In this document: positions 35,173 through 44,091 of the stretch, in pieces | Numbering within the stretch: position 1 is the first letter of the stretch | Layout: each line of letters opens with the position of its first letter | NCBI RefSeq assembly: GCF_007997385.1 | Contig: NZ_VOSC01000030.1 | Span: forward strand, 248,838 to 312,837 | Direction: 5' to 3' | DNA from: Seonamhaeicola algicola | GTDB lineage: Bacteria; Bacteroidota; Bacteroidia; Flavobacteriales; Flavobacteriaceae | DNA: 64,000 nucleotides | Notes under the pieces: model-generated | Database searches by the model: none | What the model was told of the DNA's origin: nothing | Seen by the model: only the letters and a program-made list of their open reading frames with translations | Translations under genes and position numbers: made by a program

Positions 35173-38100
35173 TTATCGTTTTGTAATAAAAGCATCAGAA
35201 TTTATAATTGTTGATGCTACTACCGCATTTGCTGCAACTAAAGCTATATCGTCTTTGGGGTCTAATTTGTGCTCACCAATACTTATCCAGCCTTTTGCTT
35301 TTGCGTTGTTATTTTTAAATTTTTCAAATTCAGATTTTTGTAAATCTGTAAGAATTGCTAATTCTTCTTTCTTGATAGATCTTCCTGTTAGTTTTTTATA
35401 CGTTTTTGAAATACCTTCAGTTACACTATCATATTCTACCATTTTTTTACCTAACACTCTCGCAGCCTCAACAAATGTTGGATCATTGAGTAAAACTAAA
35501 GCCTGTAATGGTGTGTTTGTTTCTTGTCTTCGGGTTGTACATAAATCTCTTGAAGGCACATCAAAAGTTGAAATTGTTGGGTGTGGTACTGCACGCTTCC
35601 AAATAGTATACATACTTCTTCTGTATAATGCTTCACCTTCGCCTTGCGGATAAGTATCACCGGTTACACGCCATAACCCTGGCGGCTGATACGGATGCAC
35701 ACTTTCTCCACCAATAGTTTCGTTTAATAAACCAGAAGCGTAAAGCGCATTATCTCTTAACATTTCACCAGACAAACGTTTTGAAGGCCCTCTGGCTAAC
35801 AACCTATTTTCACCATCAATTTCAATTAATTCATTACTGGCTAAACTACTTTGTTGGTAGGTATTAGACATTACTATTAATTTATGCAAAGCCTTAACAT
35901 CCCAACCAGATTCAATAAATTGTATTGCCAACCAATCTAATAATTTAGGATGTGATGGCAACTCGCCTTGGTTACCAAAATCTTCAGCTGTTTTAACAAT
36001 ACCTATACCAAAAAGATTTTGCCAGTAACGATTTACTGTAACTCTTGATGTTAATGGATTATCAGGATGTGTTATCCACTTTGCTAAACCAATTCTATTT
36101 TTTTCAAATGCATCAGTAAAAGGAAAAATTTCCTCAGGTGTGTTTGGAAAAACAGAATCTGTTGGTTGGTCATATTGCCCTCTATCTAAAACATAGGCTT
36201 GTCTTATTCTTGAGCTTTCTTTCATAACCATAATTTGTTTAACATTATCTACACTATCTGCTAAAACCAAACGTTCTTTTTCTAGTTTTTCTAATACTGA
36301 ATTGTATGGTTTTGAGTTTACCGATAAGTAATAGTTTGAAAGTATATTTTTTTCATGGGCGGTTAAATTTGCAACAGCTTTTTGTTTGATAGCATTTAAT
36401 TTATCTGCGCTAGAAATTTGCATAACCTCAACCTCAGAAAGTTCTTTTTCAAAAACCATTAAATTATCAATAACAGCGCCTCTTATTCCTTTACCTCTCC
36501 ATACAGCTCCAATACGTAAACCAGGTTCTATTATAGGACTGTTTTCATATAATTGTAAACCATGAAAAATAATATCTTTATACAAGTTATCAAAGGTAGT
36601 TTTGGTTTGAAGTTTTTCACCATTCATATAAATAGACACACCACTTGCTTTACTTGAACCATCATAAGTCATGGTTAATTGTACCCATTGTTCTTTTGGC
36701 ACATCTTTTAAAGATTCAACTACTAAAGCGTTGTCTGGCCATACGTGTGCCAATAATGCTTCAAGTTTATTATCCTTAATTTTTAAATGGTAACCCCTAA
36801 AACTATGTAGCTCAGGACTATTCATTTTATGAAAAATAACACCTGTCTCTAAATCTTTTGGAATATAAACATCTATACCTATAGAAAACGCTTCGGCTCT
36901 TTGGTAAATACCTATTTTGTCCAGGTCTAACCAAGTATCACCATCCATATAAAGCCCTTTGCCTTGAGAGCCTTCTTTAAAAACTGCAGGCTCATTTTTA
37001 GCAAATTGTTGGCGCATTTGTATATTATTTTTTCCATTACCACCAACAGTATTTACCAGCTTACCATTATCAAAATTAAATGCCGCCACCAATGCTCTTG
37101 GCTTTGCTTGTGGTGCTATTTTTTTATAACCTTCGCTAGCAATCCAATCTTTAGCTTTTTTCTGCTCATCAGTTACAACATTTTCAAGTGATTTTTCTGT
37201 ATCATCAACAAGTGTTTCTAAATAAGCTAATACTTTTTCTTGCTCTTCAGTTGGAAGCATCATTGCTGGCACAGGTGTAGCGTTATCCCATGAAATAAGG
37301 CCCGTTTCATCAACATTATTAAAGAAACTGAACATTTCGAAATAATTTTTTTGAGAAATAGGGTCGTATTTATGGTCATGACATTTTGCACACTCTAAAG
37401 TTAACCCCAAGAACCCTTGTCCGGTAACAGCTGTTCTATCGGCTACATATTCTACACGAAATTCTTCATCAATAATTCCACCCTCCATATTTTGTGGGTG
37501 TAACCTATTAAAAGTAGTTGCTAATTTTTGTTCTCTAGTAGCGTTTGGTAACATATCACCTGCCATTTGCCAAAGTATAAACTTGTCATAAGGCATATTT
37601 TTATTAAAACTCTCAATTACCCAATCTCTCCATGGCGATGTATCTCTGTACCTATCAACACTATAACCATGCGTATCTGCATAACGCGCTAAATCCATCC
37701 AATCTAAGGCTCGTTGCTCACCATATTTGTTTGACGCCAACAACCTATCTACCTGTTTTTCAAACGCATTAGGCGCATCATCATTAACAAAGTTTTCTAT
37801 TTCTTCTAATGTTGGTGGCAAGCCTGTTAAATCTAAGGACACTCTTCTTAACAACGTTTCTTTATCAGCCTTTTCTGAAAGTTTTAAATTTTTTAATTCG
37901 AGCTGCTCTAAAACAAAATTATCTATAGGATTAGCAACCTGCTCTTTATTTTTTACCTTTGGAATAGCATGATTTTCAGGCTTTATAAAGGCCCAATGAT
38001 CTTTATATTCAGCGCCATCTTCAATCCATTTTACCAGAACAGCTTTTTCATAATCAGATAACGTTAAATGCGAACTTGGTTCTGGCATTATCAACTTAGG

Positions 38101-38424
38101 GTCATCTGTCATAATTCTATGAAAAAACTCGCTTTTGGCTAAATTACCTGGTTTAATAGCTACTTTGCCTGGGTTTTCAGGCAACTCTGCATAAGCTACC
38201 TCAGCAGTATGCAACTGTAAACCACCTTTAATATTTCCTGCATCTGGTCCATGACAGAGATAACACTTATCTGATAGTATGGGTTTTACATGTTGATTAA
38301 AGTCTAATTTCTTAGGCAATTTATCATACTCAACTGCAACGGTTTCAGGTATATCTGGACCGCCACATGAAAACAAAAAGGACACCATTATTAAAAAGGT
38401 GACAAATCTCATATTTTTTAACAT
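35173..38424 (-). CDS. PSD1-type protein: cytochrome c, DUF1549, LamG-like and DUF1553 domains
   Basis: A 1083-residue lipoprotein (signal to FLFSC). Domains in order are a planctomycete cytochrome c (CYLCHGPDAGNIKGG near residue 54, with IMPEPSS near 112), DUF1549 (about 165-375, DNFVLEQLELKNLKLSEKAD, DWMDLARYADTHGYSVDRYRD, ECAKCHDHKYDPIS with a second CxxCH), a concanavalin/LamG-like insert (about 450-640) and DUF1553 (about 780-1040, TSRVTVNRYWQNLFGIGIV, RRQETNTPLQALVLLNDPTF). An alternative start is the ATG at 38412. It heads the four-gene operon and has a clear promoter 27 bases upstream. Function is unproven; an extracytoplasmic redox enzyme acting on glycans is a fair guess. Confidence 0.9.
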   Translation of the reverse strand: MLKNMRFVTFLIMVSFLFSCGGPDIPETVAVEYDKLPKKLDFNQHVKPILSDKCYLCHGPDAGNIKGGLQLHTAEVAYAELPENPGKVAIKPGNLAKSEFFHRIMTDDPKLIMPEPSSHLTLSDYEKAVLVKWIEDGAEYKDHWAFIKPENHAIPKVKNKEQVANPIDNFVLEQLELKNLKLSEKADKETLLRRVSLDLTGLPPTLEEIENFVNDDAPNAFEKQVDRLLASNKYGEQRALDWMDLARYADTHGYSVDRYRDTSPWRDWVIESFNKNMPYDKFILWQMAGDMLPNATREQKLATTFNRLHPQNMEGGIIDEEFRVEYVADRTAVTGQGFLGLTLECAKCHDHKYDPISQKNYFEMFSFFNNVDETGLISWDNATPVPAMMLPTEEQEKVLAYLETLVDDTEKSLENVVTDEQKKAKDWIASEGYKKIAPQAKPRALVAAFNFDNGKLVNTVGGNGKNNIQMRQQFAKNEPAVFKEGSQGKGLYMDGDTWLDLDKIGIYQRAEAFSIGIDVYIPKDLETGVIFHKMNSPELHSFRGYHLKIKDNKLEALLAHVWPDNALVVESLKDVPKEQWVQLTMTYDGSSKASGVSIYMNGEKLQTKTTFDNLYKDIIFHGLQLYENSPIIEPGLRIGAVWRGKGIRGAVIDNLMVFEKELSEVEVMQISSADKLNAIKQKAVANLTAHEKNILSNYYLSVNSKPYNSVLEKLEKERLVLADSVDNVKQIMVMKESSRIRQAYVLDRGQYDQPTDSVFPNTPEEIFPFTDAFEKNRIGLAKWITHPDNPLTSRVTVNRYWQNLFGIGIVKTAEDFGNQGELPSHPKLLDWLAIQFIESGWDVKALHKLIVMSNTYQQSSLASNELIEIDGENRLLARGPSKRLSGEMLRDNALYASGLLNETIGGESVHPYQPPGLWRVTGDTYPQGEGEALYRRSMYTIWKRAVPHPTISTFDVPSRDLCTTRRQETNTPLQALVLLNDPTFVEAARVLGKKMVEYDSVTEGISKTYKKLTGRSIKKEELAILTDLQKSEFEKFKNNNAKAKGWISIGEHKLDPKDDIALVAANAVVASTIINSDAFITKR

Positions 38425-38450
38425 AAAAAATTACTATTGAATTTTTTTTT

Positions 38451-38480
38451 CAAATATAAACGAAAAGTTTTCAACTGCAA
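38451..38480 (-). promoter_or_regulatory. Predicted promoter of the DUF1553-DUF1501 operon
   Basis: On the minus strand, TTG (38478-38480), a 19-base spacer and TATATTTG (38451-38458), ending 27 bases before the start at 38424. This is the third occurrence of the TATATTTG octamer at a correct TTG spacing in the window. Confidence 0.6.
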
Positions 38481-38609
38481 ATAACAAAATCAGACTATAA
38501 ATTGTACATTTCCGATATTTAATTATAAAAAATCATATTTTTAAATACTTTTGAAATGTAAAAAAAAGGTGTTTTTAAAATATAAAACTTAAAAAAAAGT
38601 ACAGTAATA

Positions 38610-39476
38610 ATGCAGCAAAATCTTCATCATATAAAATTAGATTTACTTCACGTTGGCTACGCTAAACTAAACCAAAACTGGAACTATAACAATGTTATTA
38701 GCCCATTTACACGGTTGTTTTACGTAACCACAGGCAATGCCAAAGCATACCATAATAATATTGAATTTAATTTGCGCCCAGGCTTTATGTATTTAATACC
38801 TAGCTACACCTATAATAGGTACAAATGCGATAAATACCATGAGCAATATTATGTTGGTTTTTTTGAAGAAACTAGCAACGGCCTATCTATTTATAACTTA
38901 AAAAACTTTAAATATGAAGTTAAAGCATCAATATCTGATGTACAATATTTTAAGAGACTCATGGAGCTAAACCCAGATATGGCTGTTACAAATAGTGACC
39001 CTAAAGCCTACGTAAACCAATCTTTAAAAGAAAGTTTTCAAAAAAAGGATAACAATACAAGCTACAGCAAACAACTTGAAACACACGGCATTTTATCTGT
39101 TTTATTATCTAGATTTATTGATGCTAACACAACTAAACATACAACGAATACAAAAACCAATTTTGAAAGAGTTTTAATTTACATTACTGAGCATTTACAC
39201 GAAGAACTTACTGTTAAAAGTTTAGCAAATTTTTGCCATTTAAGCACAGATCATTTTTCAAGAGTATTTCTTGAAAATTTTGGCATAAGGCCTTTAAAAT
39301 ATATTCAAACTAAACGCGTAGAAAGAGCTCAACTTTTGCTTTTAACAACAAACAACTCTTTACAACAAATAGCTACTAAAGTAGGCTTTGAAAACACATC
39401 ATACTTTTCTAGAGTTTTTAAAAAAACAACAAACAAAACACCTAATAAATTTAGAAAAGAACAACTAAACCACTAG
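38610..39476 (+). CDS. AraC family transcriptional regulator
   Basis: A 288-residue regulator. Residues about 1-165 form a cupin-type sensing domain (PFTRLFYVTTGNAKAY, FNLRPGFMYLIPSY), and residues about 185-285 hold the two helix-turn-helix units (ELTVKSLANFCHLSTDHFSRVFLENFG, SLQQIATKVGFENTSYFSRVFKKTTNKTPNKFR). It is divergent from the DUF1553 operon and 125 bases upstream of the sulfatase-GH28-GH29 operon. AraC proteins bind direct repeats, often with a 21-base period, so this is my leading candidate to bind the CATTTGTT sites at 7693, 30139 and 39506. Confidence 0.93.
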   Translation: MQQNLHHIKLDLLHVGYAKLNQNWNYNNVISPFTRLFYVTTGNAKAYHNNIEFNLRPGFMYLIPSYTYNRYKCDKYHEQYYVGFFEETSNGLSIYNLKNFKYEVKASISDVQYFKRLMELNPDMAVTNSDPKAYVNQSLKESFQKKDNNTSYSKQLETHGILSVLLSRFIDANTTKHTTNTKTNFERVLIYITEHLHEELTVKSLANFCHLSTDHFSRVFLENFGIRPLKYIQTKRVERAQLLLLTTNNSLQQIATKVGFENTSYFSRVFKKTTNKTPNKFRKEQLNH

Positions 39477-39505
39477 TAAAAATCCATGCAAACCAAAATA
39501 AAAAC

Positions 39506-39513
39506 CATTTGTT
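39506..39513 (+). promoter_or_regulatory. Single CATTTGTT site upstream of sulfatase operon
   Basis: One exact CATTTGTT, 88 bases before the start at 39602, without a second copy 21 bases away. A TAAATTTG octamer at 39559-39566 fits a -7 element, but no TTG is at the proper spacing. Confidence 0.3.
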
Positions 39514-39601
39514 GCACAATATAATTTATAACTAACTTTTTTTAACTTAAGCTATAATTAAATTTGCTAAACAACTTAAATTACAACTAAACACAAAACC
39601 C

Positions 39602-41044
39602 ATGAAATCACTATTAAAAAAAGCATTTTTATGTAGCATAACATTTTACTTTTTAAACTGTAATGATGCACCAAAAGAAAGTGCTTTAGCTACAAAACAA
39701 AACGAAACATCTACTAAACACAATAAAAAGCCCAATATTATTATTGTACTAACTGACGATCAAGGTTGGGCAGATGTTGGTTTCAACGGCGCAACAGATA
39801 TCCCTACAGACAACCTTGATCGGTTAGCCAATCAAGGTGTTATTTTCTCCAATGGTTATGTTTCCCACCCATATTGCAGCCCTTCAAGAGCTGGTATTTT
39901 AACAGGACGATACCAAGCACGTTTTGGGCATGATTGCAACATGCCTTATCAAGGCGAAAACGATAATACTGTTGGCACTCCATTATCTGAAAAAATGATT
40001 TCTGAAGCCTTAAAAGAACAAGGGTATAAAACGGCCGCTATTGGTAAATGGCACGTAGGAGATCACCCAGATCTTCACCCCAATGCGCAAGGTTTTGACC
40101 ACTGGTTTGGTTTTGCTGGTGGTGGTATGAATTTTTGGGGCATACCCAAAAGCCCTATCAACAAAATTGTACGCAATGGCAAAGATGTTTCACAAGATGA
40201 GTTAAGCTATTTAACCGATGATTTCACTGAAGAAGCCATTAATTTCATTACTAAAGAAAAAGACAATCCATTCTTTATATACCTTGCCTATAATGCACCA
40301 CATGCACCAGACCACGCTACGGAACAATATCTAGAAAACACCAAACATATTGAATACGGAGGAAGAAGTGTTTACGCAGCTATGGTTAACGGTGTTGACA
40401 TTGGTGTTGGAAAAATTGACTCTACATTAATTGCCAACGGCATTAAAGACAATACTATTATTGCCTTTTTAAGTGATAATGGAGGCAGAAAAGAACATGC
40501 CGATAACAGACCAAACCGCGGCCATAAAGGAATGATTTTTGAAGGCGGTATTAAAGTACCATTTTTTATCTCATGGCCCGCAGGTATTAAAAGCAACCAA
40601 ACTTATAACAACCCTATAATTTCGTTAGATTTATTCCCAACTTTTCTTAATGCTGCTGGCGGAAACATTAATAACGAACCTCAACTTGAAGGTGTTAATT
40701 TACTACCTTACATTGAAGGTAAAAACACTAACAGACCCCACGAAAAACTTTTCTGGCGCTCTGTGGGGGGCTTTGAATATGCCGCAAGAATTAATGATTA
40801 TAAACTATACAAAAGTGCCTATAAGGGAAAAACTTTGCTATTTGATTTAAAAAACGATCCCTTAGAAAGAAACGATATTGCCCAAAGTAATCCTGAAATA
40901 GTTTCTAAATTAGAAAAAGCTTATGTAGAATGGAACTCTAAAAACCTAGATCCTGGATGGGTAGATCCGCACCCAGAAAATGTAATTAAAGAAGAGCAAA
41001 GGCTTCAAGAAACAAGAAAAAAATCATTAAATAACAAAAGATAA
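39602..41044 (+). CDS. Family S1 sulfatase, lipoprotein
   Basis: A 480-residue type I sulfatase. The signal ends FLNC (Cys20). The metal-binding start PNIIIVLTDDQGWADVG is followed by the canonical formylglycine site C92-S-P-S-R96 (AGILTGRYQARFG), AIGKWHVGDHP near 137 and FLSDNGGR near 290. It should desulfate galactan oligosaccharides outside the cytoplasm. It is the first of four genes (sulfatase, sulfatase, GH28-like, GH29-like) with almost no spacing; the stop codon TAA (41042-41044) directly abuts the next ATG. Confidence 0.93.
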   Translation: MKSLLKKAFLCSITFYFLNCNDAPKESALATKQNETSTKHNKKPNIIIVLTDDQGWADVGFNGATDIPTDNLDRLANQGVIFSNGYVSHPYCSPSRAGILTGRYQARFGHDCNMPYQGENDNTVGTPLSEKMISEALKEQGYKTAAIGKWHVGDHPDLHPNAQGFDHWFGFAGGGMNFWGIPKSPINKIVRNGKDVSQDELSYLTDDFTEEAINFITKEKDNPFFIYLAYNAPHAPDHATEQYLENTKHIEYGGRSVYAAMVNGVDIGVGKIDSTLIANGIKDNTIIAFLSDNGGRKEHADNRPNRGHKGMIFEGGIKVPFFISWPAGIKSNQTYNNPIISLDLFPTFLNAAGGNINNEPQLEGVNLLPYIEGKNTNRPHEKLFWRSVGGFEYAARINDYKLYKSAYKGKTLLFDLKNDPLERNDIAQSNPEIVSKLEKAYVEWNSKNLDPGWVDPHPENVIKEEQRLQETRKKSLNNKR

Positions 41045-42715
41045 ATGACTAAGCAGTTTAAGTCCATTTTAATACTAGCATTTATAGCTATAGGCTTTGT
41101 TAACGCTCAAATACAAGAGCGCCCTAACTTCATTTTTATTTTAACAGACGATCAATCGTATGGCATGATGGGATGTACTGGGAACAATATTGTACAAACC
41201 CCTAACCTAGATAAACTTGCCCATGATGGCACTTTATTTAATAATGCACACATTACCAGTGCCATTTGTACACCAAGTAGAATTTCAATTTTATTGAGTC
41301 AATACGAAAGAAAACACGCTGTAAATTTTAATTCTGGCACCAGTGTATCAGATGAAGCTTGGGCAAAATCATACCCAATGGTTATGCGTAATGCTGGTTA
41401 TTACACCGGTTGGATAGGTAAAAACCATGCGCCTATTGGTAAAGGCGGTTACGGCAGCGGCCTTATGGAAAAGAGTTTTGATTATTGGTATGCAGGACAT
41501 GGCCATATTAGATTCTACCCTAAAGAAGTGCACAATATTTTTAATGATGCCATTGCAGACACACAGGTTGAAATTATTAATGAAGGAATTAATGATTTTT
41601 TAGACCCAAATGAGCGCAAACTTAAAGGTGCTATTAAATTTTTAGAAAGCAGGCCTTCAAATAAACCTTTTATGCTGTCTGTTAACTTCAATTTACCCCA
41701 CAGTGCAGGCACTGGCTCAATGAAGCTACGAACAACTGATGATGATATATATAAAACCATGTATCGTGATTTAGATATTCCGCTTCCTAAAAATTACATT
41801 GCTAAAAAGGATATTAAAACACCTAAGTTACCAGCAGATTTATTAAAAGTTGAAAACAGACAAACTGGCTACAATTACGTTGACAAACCCGAAGACAATA
41901 TAGAACGTTATACCCGCCAATTACAAGCAATGACGGGTATTGACAGGTTAATTGGTAACCTTAGAGCTAAACTAAAAGATTTAAAACTAGACAAAAACAC
42001 CGTTATAATATTCACTTCAGACCACGGATTATTTATGGGCGAACAAGGTTTAGGCGGAAAAGCACTGTGCTATGAAAAAACCACACATGTTCCTATGATT
42101 GTTTACAACCCTGAACTTAAGAAAAAACAACGGGGTTTAACAAGTGATGCCTTAGTACAAAGTATAGATGTTGCACCAACTATGTTAAGTTTAGCTGGCG
42201 TTAGCATTCCTAAAGAATTTCAAGGCAAAGACATTTCAAATTTAGTTAAAGGTGATAAAACCGAAGTTAGAAATTATGTGTTTACTGAAAATTTATGGGC
42301 AACACAATTTGGCAACCCTAAAATTGAAGCGGTACAAAACAAAGAATGGAAATATATACGTTACTATAAAAACACCAGTTTTCCTGCATTGAAGAAAATA
42401 GCGGCTGCCAAAGAGCTTGGTTTAAACCTAAATGACATGCTTTACAAAGTACATGATACTGACATTGCTATTTATCGTGCACTTTCCAATGGTTCTCTTG
42501 AAGGGGAAACACCTGTTTATGAAGAGCTTTACAATCTAAAAAACGACCCTTCAGAGCTTAACAACCTAATTAACAACCCCAAACACGCTTCAGTTTTAAA
42601 AGAATTAAAAACAGCTTGGAAACAAGAATTAATTAAAGCACGTGGCGAAGGAAAACCAAAGGTGTACAGGTACACTTACGAAAGCGAATCTACATCAAAT
42701 TACAAAAGTAAATAA
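41045..42715 (+). CDS. Family S1 sulfatase, secreted
   Basis: A 556-residue type I sulfatase with a cleavable signal (IGFVNAQ, about residue 21). The formylglycine site is canonical, C75-T-P-S-R79. The metal site begins PNFIFILTDDQSYG, WIGKNHAPIG replaces the more usual GKWH block near residue 125, and FTSDHGLFMGEQG is near 320. It is longer than its neighbour, mainly in the C-terminal part (KKIAAAKELGLNLNDML), so it belongs to a different S1 subfamily and probably removes a different sulfate position. It is translationally linked to the preceding sulfatase with no gap. Confidence 0.92.
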   Translation: MTKQFKSILILAFIAIGFVNAQIQERPNFIFILTDDQSYGMMGCTGNNIVQTPNLDKLAHDGTLFNNAHITSAICTPSRISILLSQYERKHAVNFNSGTSVSDEAWAKSYPMVMRNAGYYTGWIGKNHAPIGKGGYGSGLMEKSFDYWYAGHGHIRFYPKEVHNIFNDAIADTQVEIINEGINDFLDPNERKLKGAIKFLESRPSNKPFMLSVNFNLPHSAGTGSMKLRTTDDDIYKTMYRDLDIPLPKNYIAKKDIKTPKLPADLLKVENRQTGYNYVDKPEDNIERYTRQLQAMTGIDRLIGNLRAKLKDLKLDKNTVIIFTSDHGLFMGEQGLGGKALCYEKTTHVPMIVYNPELKKKQRGLTSDALVQSIDVAPTMLSLAGVSIPKEFQGKDISNLVKGDKTEVRNYVFTENLWATQFGNPKIEAVQNKEWKYIRYYKNTSFPALKKIAAAKELGLNLNDMLYKVHDTDIAIYRALSNGSLEGETPVYEELYNLKNDPSELNNLINNPKHASVLKELKTAWKQELIKARGEGKPKVYRYTYESESTSNYKSK

Positions 42716-42717
42716 CC

Positions 42718-44085
42718 ATGAAATACATTTATACCATCTGCTTTTTATGCCTGCATTTTTTTGCACATGCAACAGATTTTAATGTTTTAAATTATGGCGC
42801 TAAAGCTGATGGTGTAACGCTAGATACCCAAGCTGTACAAAGTGCTATTAACGCTTGCACAAAAAATGGCGGCGGAAACGTTATTATTCCAGCAGGAAAA
42901 ACTGTAGTTATAGGCACTATTTATTTAAAAGATTATGTAACTCTTTATTTAGAAAACGGGGCTACTTTATTAGGTAGTCCTAATATTGAAGATTATGCAT
43001 TAGACACCCACAAAAACATGTACAAGAACGAACCGCACATGGATCGTTGTCTAATCTTCGCTAAAGACGCCAAATCCTTTGCTATTAAAGGTGAAGGTAC
43101 TATTGATGGTAATGGTTATACAAAGAACTTCACCAAAAAAAAAGGTGGTAGACCTATGATGATTCGCTTTTTAAGATGTAATGATATTTATATTGAAGGC
43201 GTTTCATTAATAAATCCTGCTGCTTGGACTTCTGCTTGGTTATACTGCAATGAAATTGTAGTTGAAGGTATTAAAATTGTGAGCAGAGTAAATAATAATG
43301 GTGATGGTTTAGATTTTGATGGCTGTACAAATGTTAGAGTAAGCAATAGCTCATTTGATACCAGCGACGATTCCATCTGCTTGCAAACTTCTCACCCAGA
43401 CTATCCGTGTAAAGATATTGTTGTAAGTAATTGTGTGTTTACAAGTAAATGGGCTGGTTTGCGTATTGGCCTTTCTTCTAGAGCAGACTTTGAGTCGGTT
43501 ACCATATCAAACTGTACATTTCATGATATACAAGACTCTGGTTTGAAAATTCAAATGAATGAAGGTGGCGAAATGAAAAATATGGCCTTTTCTAATTTAG
43601 TTATGAAAAATGTTCCTCGTCCAGTTTTTATGACGTTTTGCCAACAACGTGCAGGTGTTGATGCTCCAAAAGAAATGCTTCCTATGAAAGCAATGCATGG
43701 GTTTACATTTTCAGATTTTATTATTGATAATAGTGAGCTTGATAAAAATTCAGCTTTCTTTTTAACTGGAATGCCCAATAATTACATCACCGATATTCAA
43801 TTAAACAACATTCAAATGACGGTTTCTGGTGGCGGTACTAAAGAAGATGCCAATAAAACTATTAAAGAATACACTTTAGATACCTTAGGAGAATGGTGGC
43901 CAGAGTTTTACCTAGTTGGCACACTACCTGCTCATGGTATTTATGCACGACATATAAAAGGTTTGTTTATTAATAATGTAAACATTAATACTATTTCAAA
44001 AGATGAAAGGCCTGCAATAATATTTGATGATGTTATTGATGGATATACTTACAATATTTTTTCGAATAGAAAAAAACTATATTAG
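42718..44085 (+). CDS. GH28-like right-handed beta-helix hydrolase with altered active site
   Basis: A 455-residue secreted protein (signal to about residue 18) with the opening of polygalacturonase-family enzymes (FNVLNYGAKADGVTLDTQAVQSAI) and a parallel beta-helix. GH28 active-site positions read D196-G-L-D199 (usual NTD-type block), D217-D218 (SDDSI, conserved), KWAG at 244-247 where GHG is usual, and LKIQ near 276-279 where RIK is usual. The histidine of GHG is missing, so a substrate other than polygalacturonate is likely. In a sulfated-galactan operon it may cut an alpha-linked galactose or other axial link. It is 2 bases after the sulfatase and 6 before the GH29-like gene. Confidence 0.82.
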   Translation: MKYIYTICFLCLHFFAHATDFNVLNYGAKADGVTLDTQAVQSAINACTKNGGGNVIIPAGKTVVIGTIYLKDYVTLYLENGATLLGSPNIEDYALDTHKNMYKNEPHMDRCLIFAKDAKSFAIKGEGTIDGNGYTKNFTKKKGGRPMMIRFLRCNDIYIEGVSLINPAAWTSAWLYCNEIVVEGIKIVSRVNNNGDGLDFDGCTNVRVSNSSFDTSDDSICLQTSHPDYPCKDIVVSNCVFTSKWAGLRIGLSSRADFESVTISNCTFHDIQDSGLKIQMNEGGEMKNMAFSNLVMKNVPRPVFMTFCQQRAGVDAPKEMLPMKAMHGFTFSDFIIDNSELDKNSAFFLTGMPNNYITDIQLNNIQMTVSGGGTKEDANKTIKEYTLDTLGEWWPEFYLVGTLPAHGIYARHIKGLFINNVNINTISKDERPAIIFDDVIDGYTYNIFSNRKKLY

Positions 44086-44091
44086 CTAACA

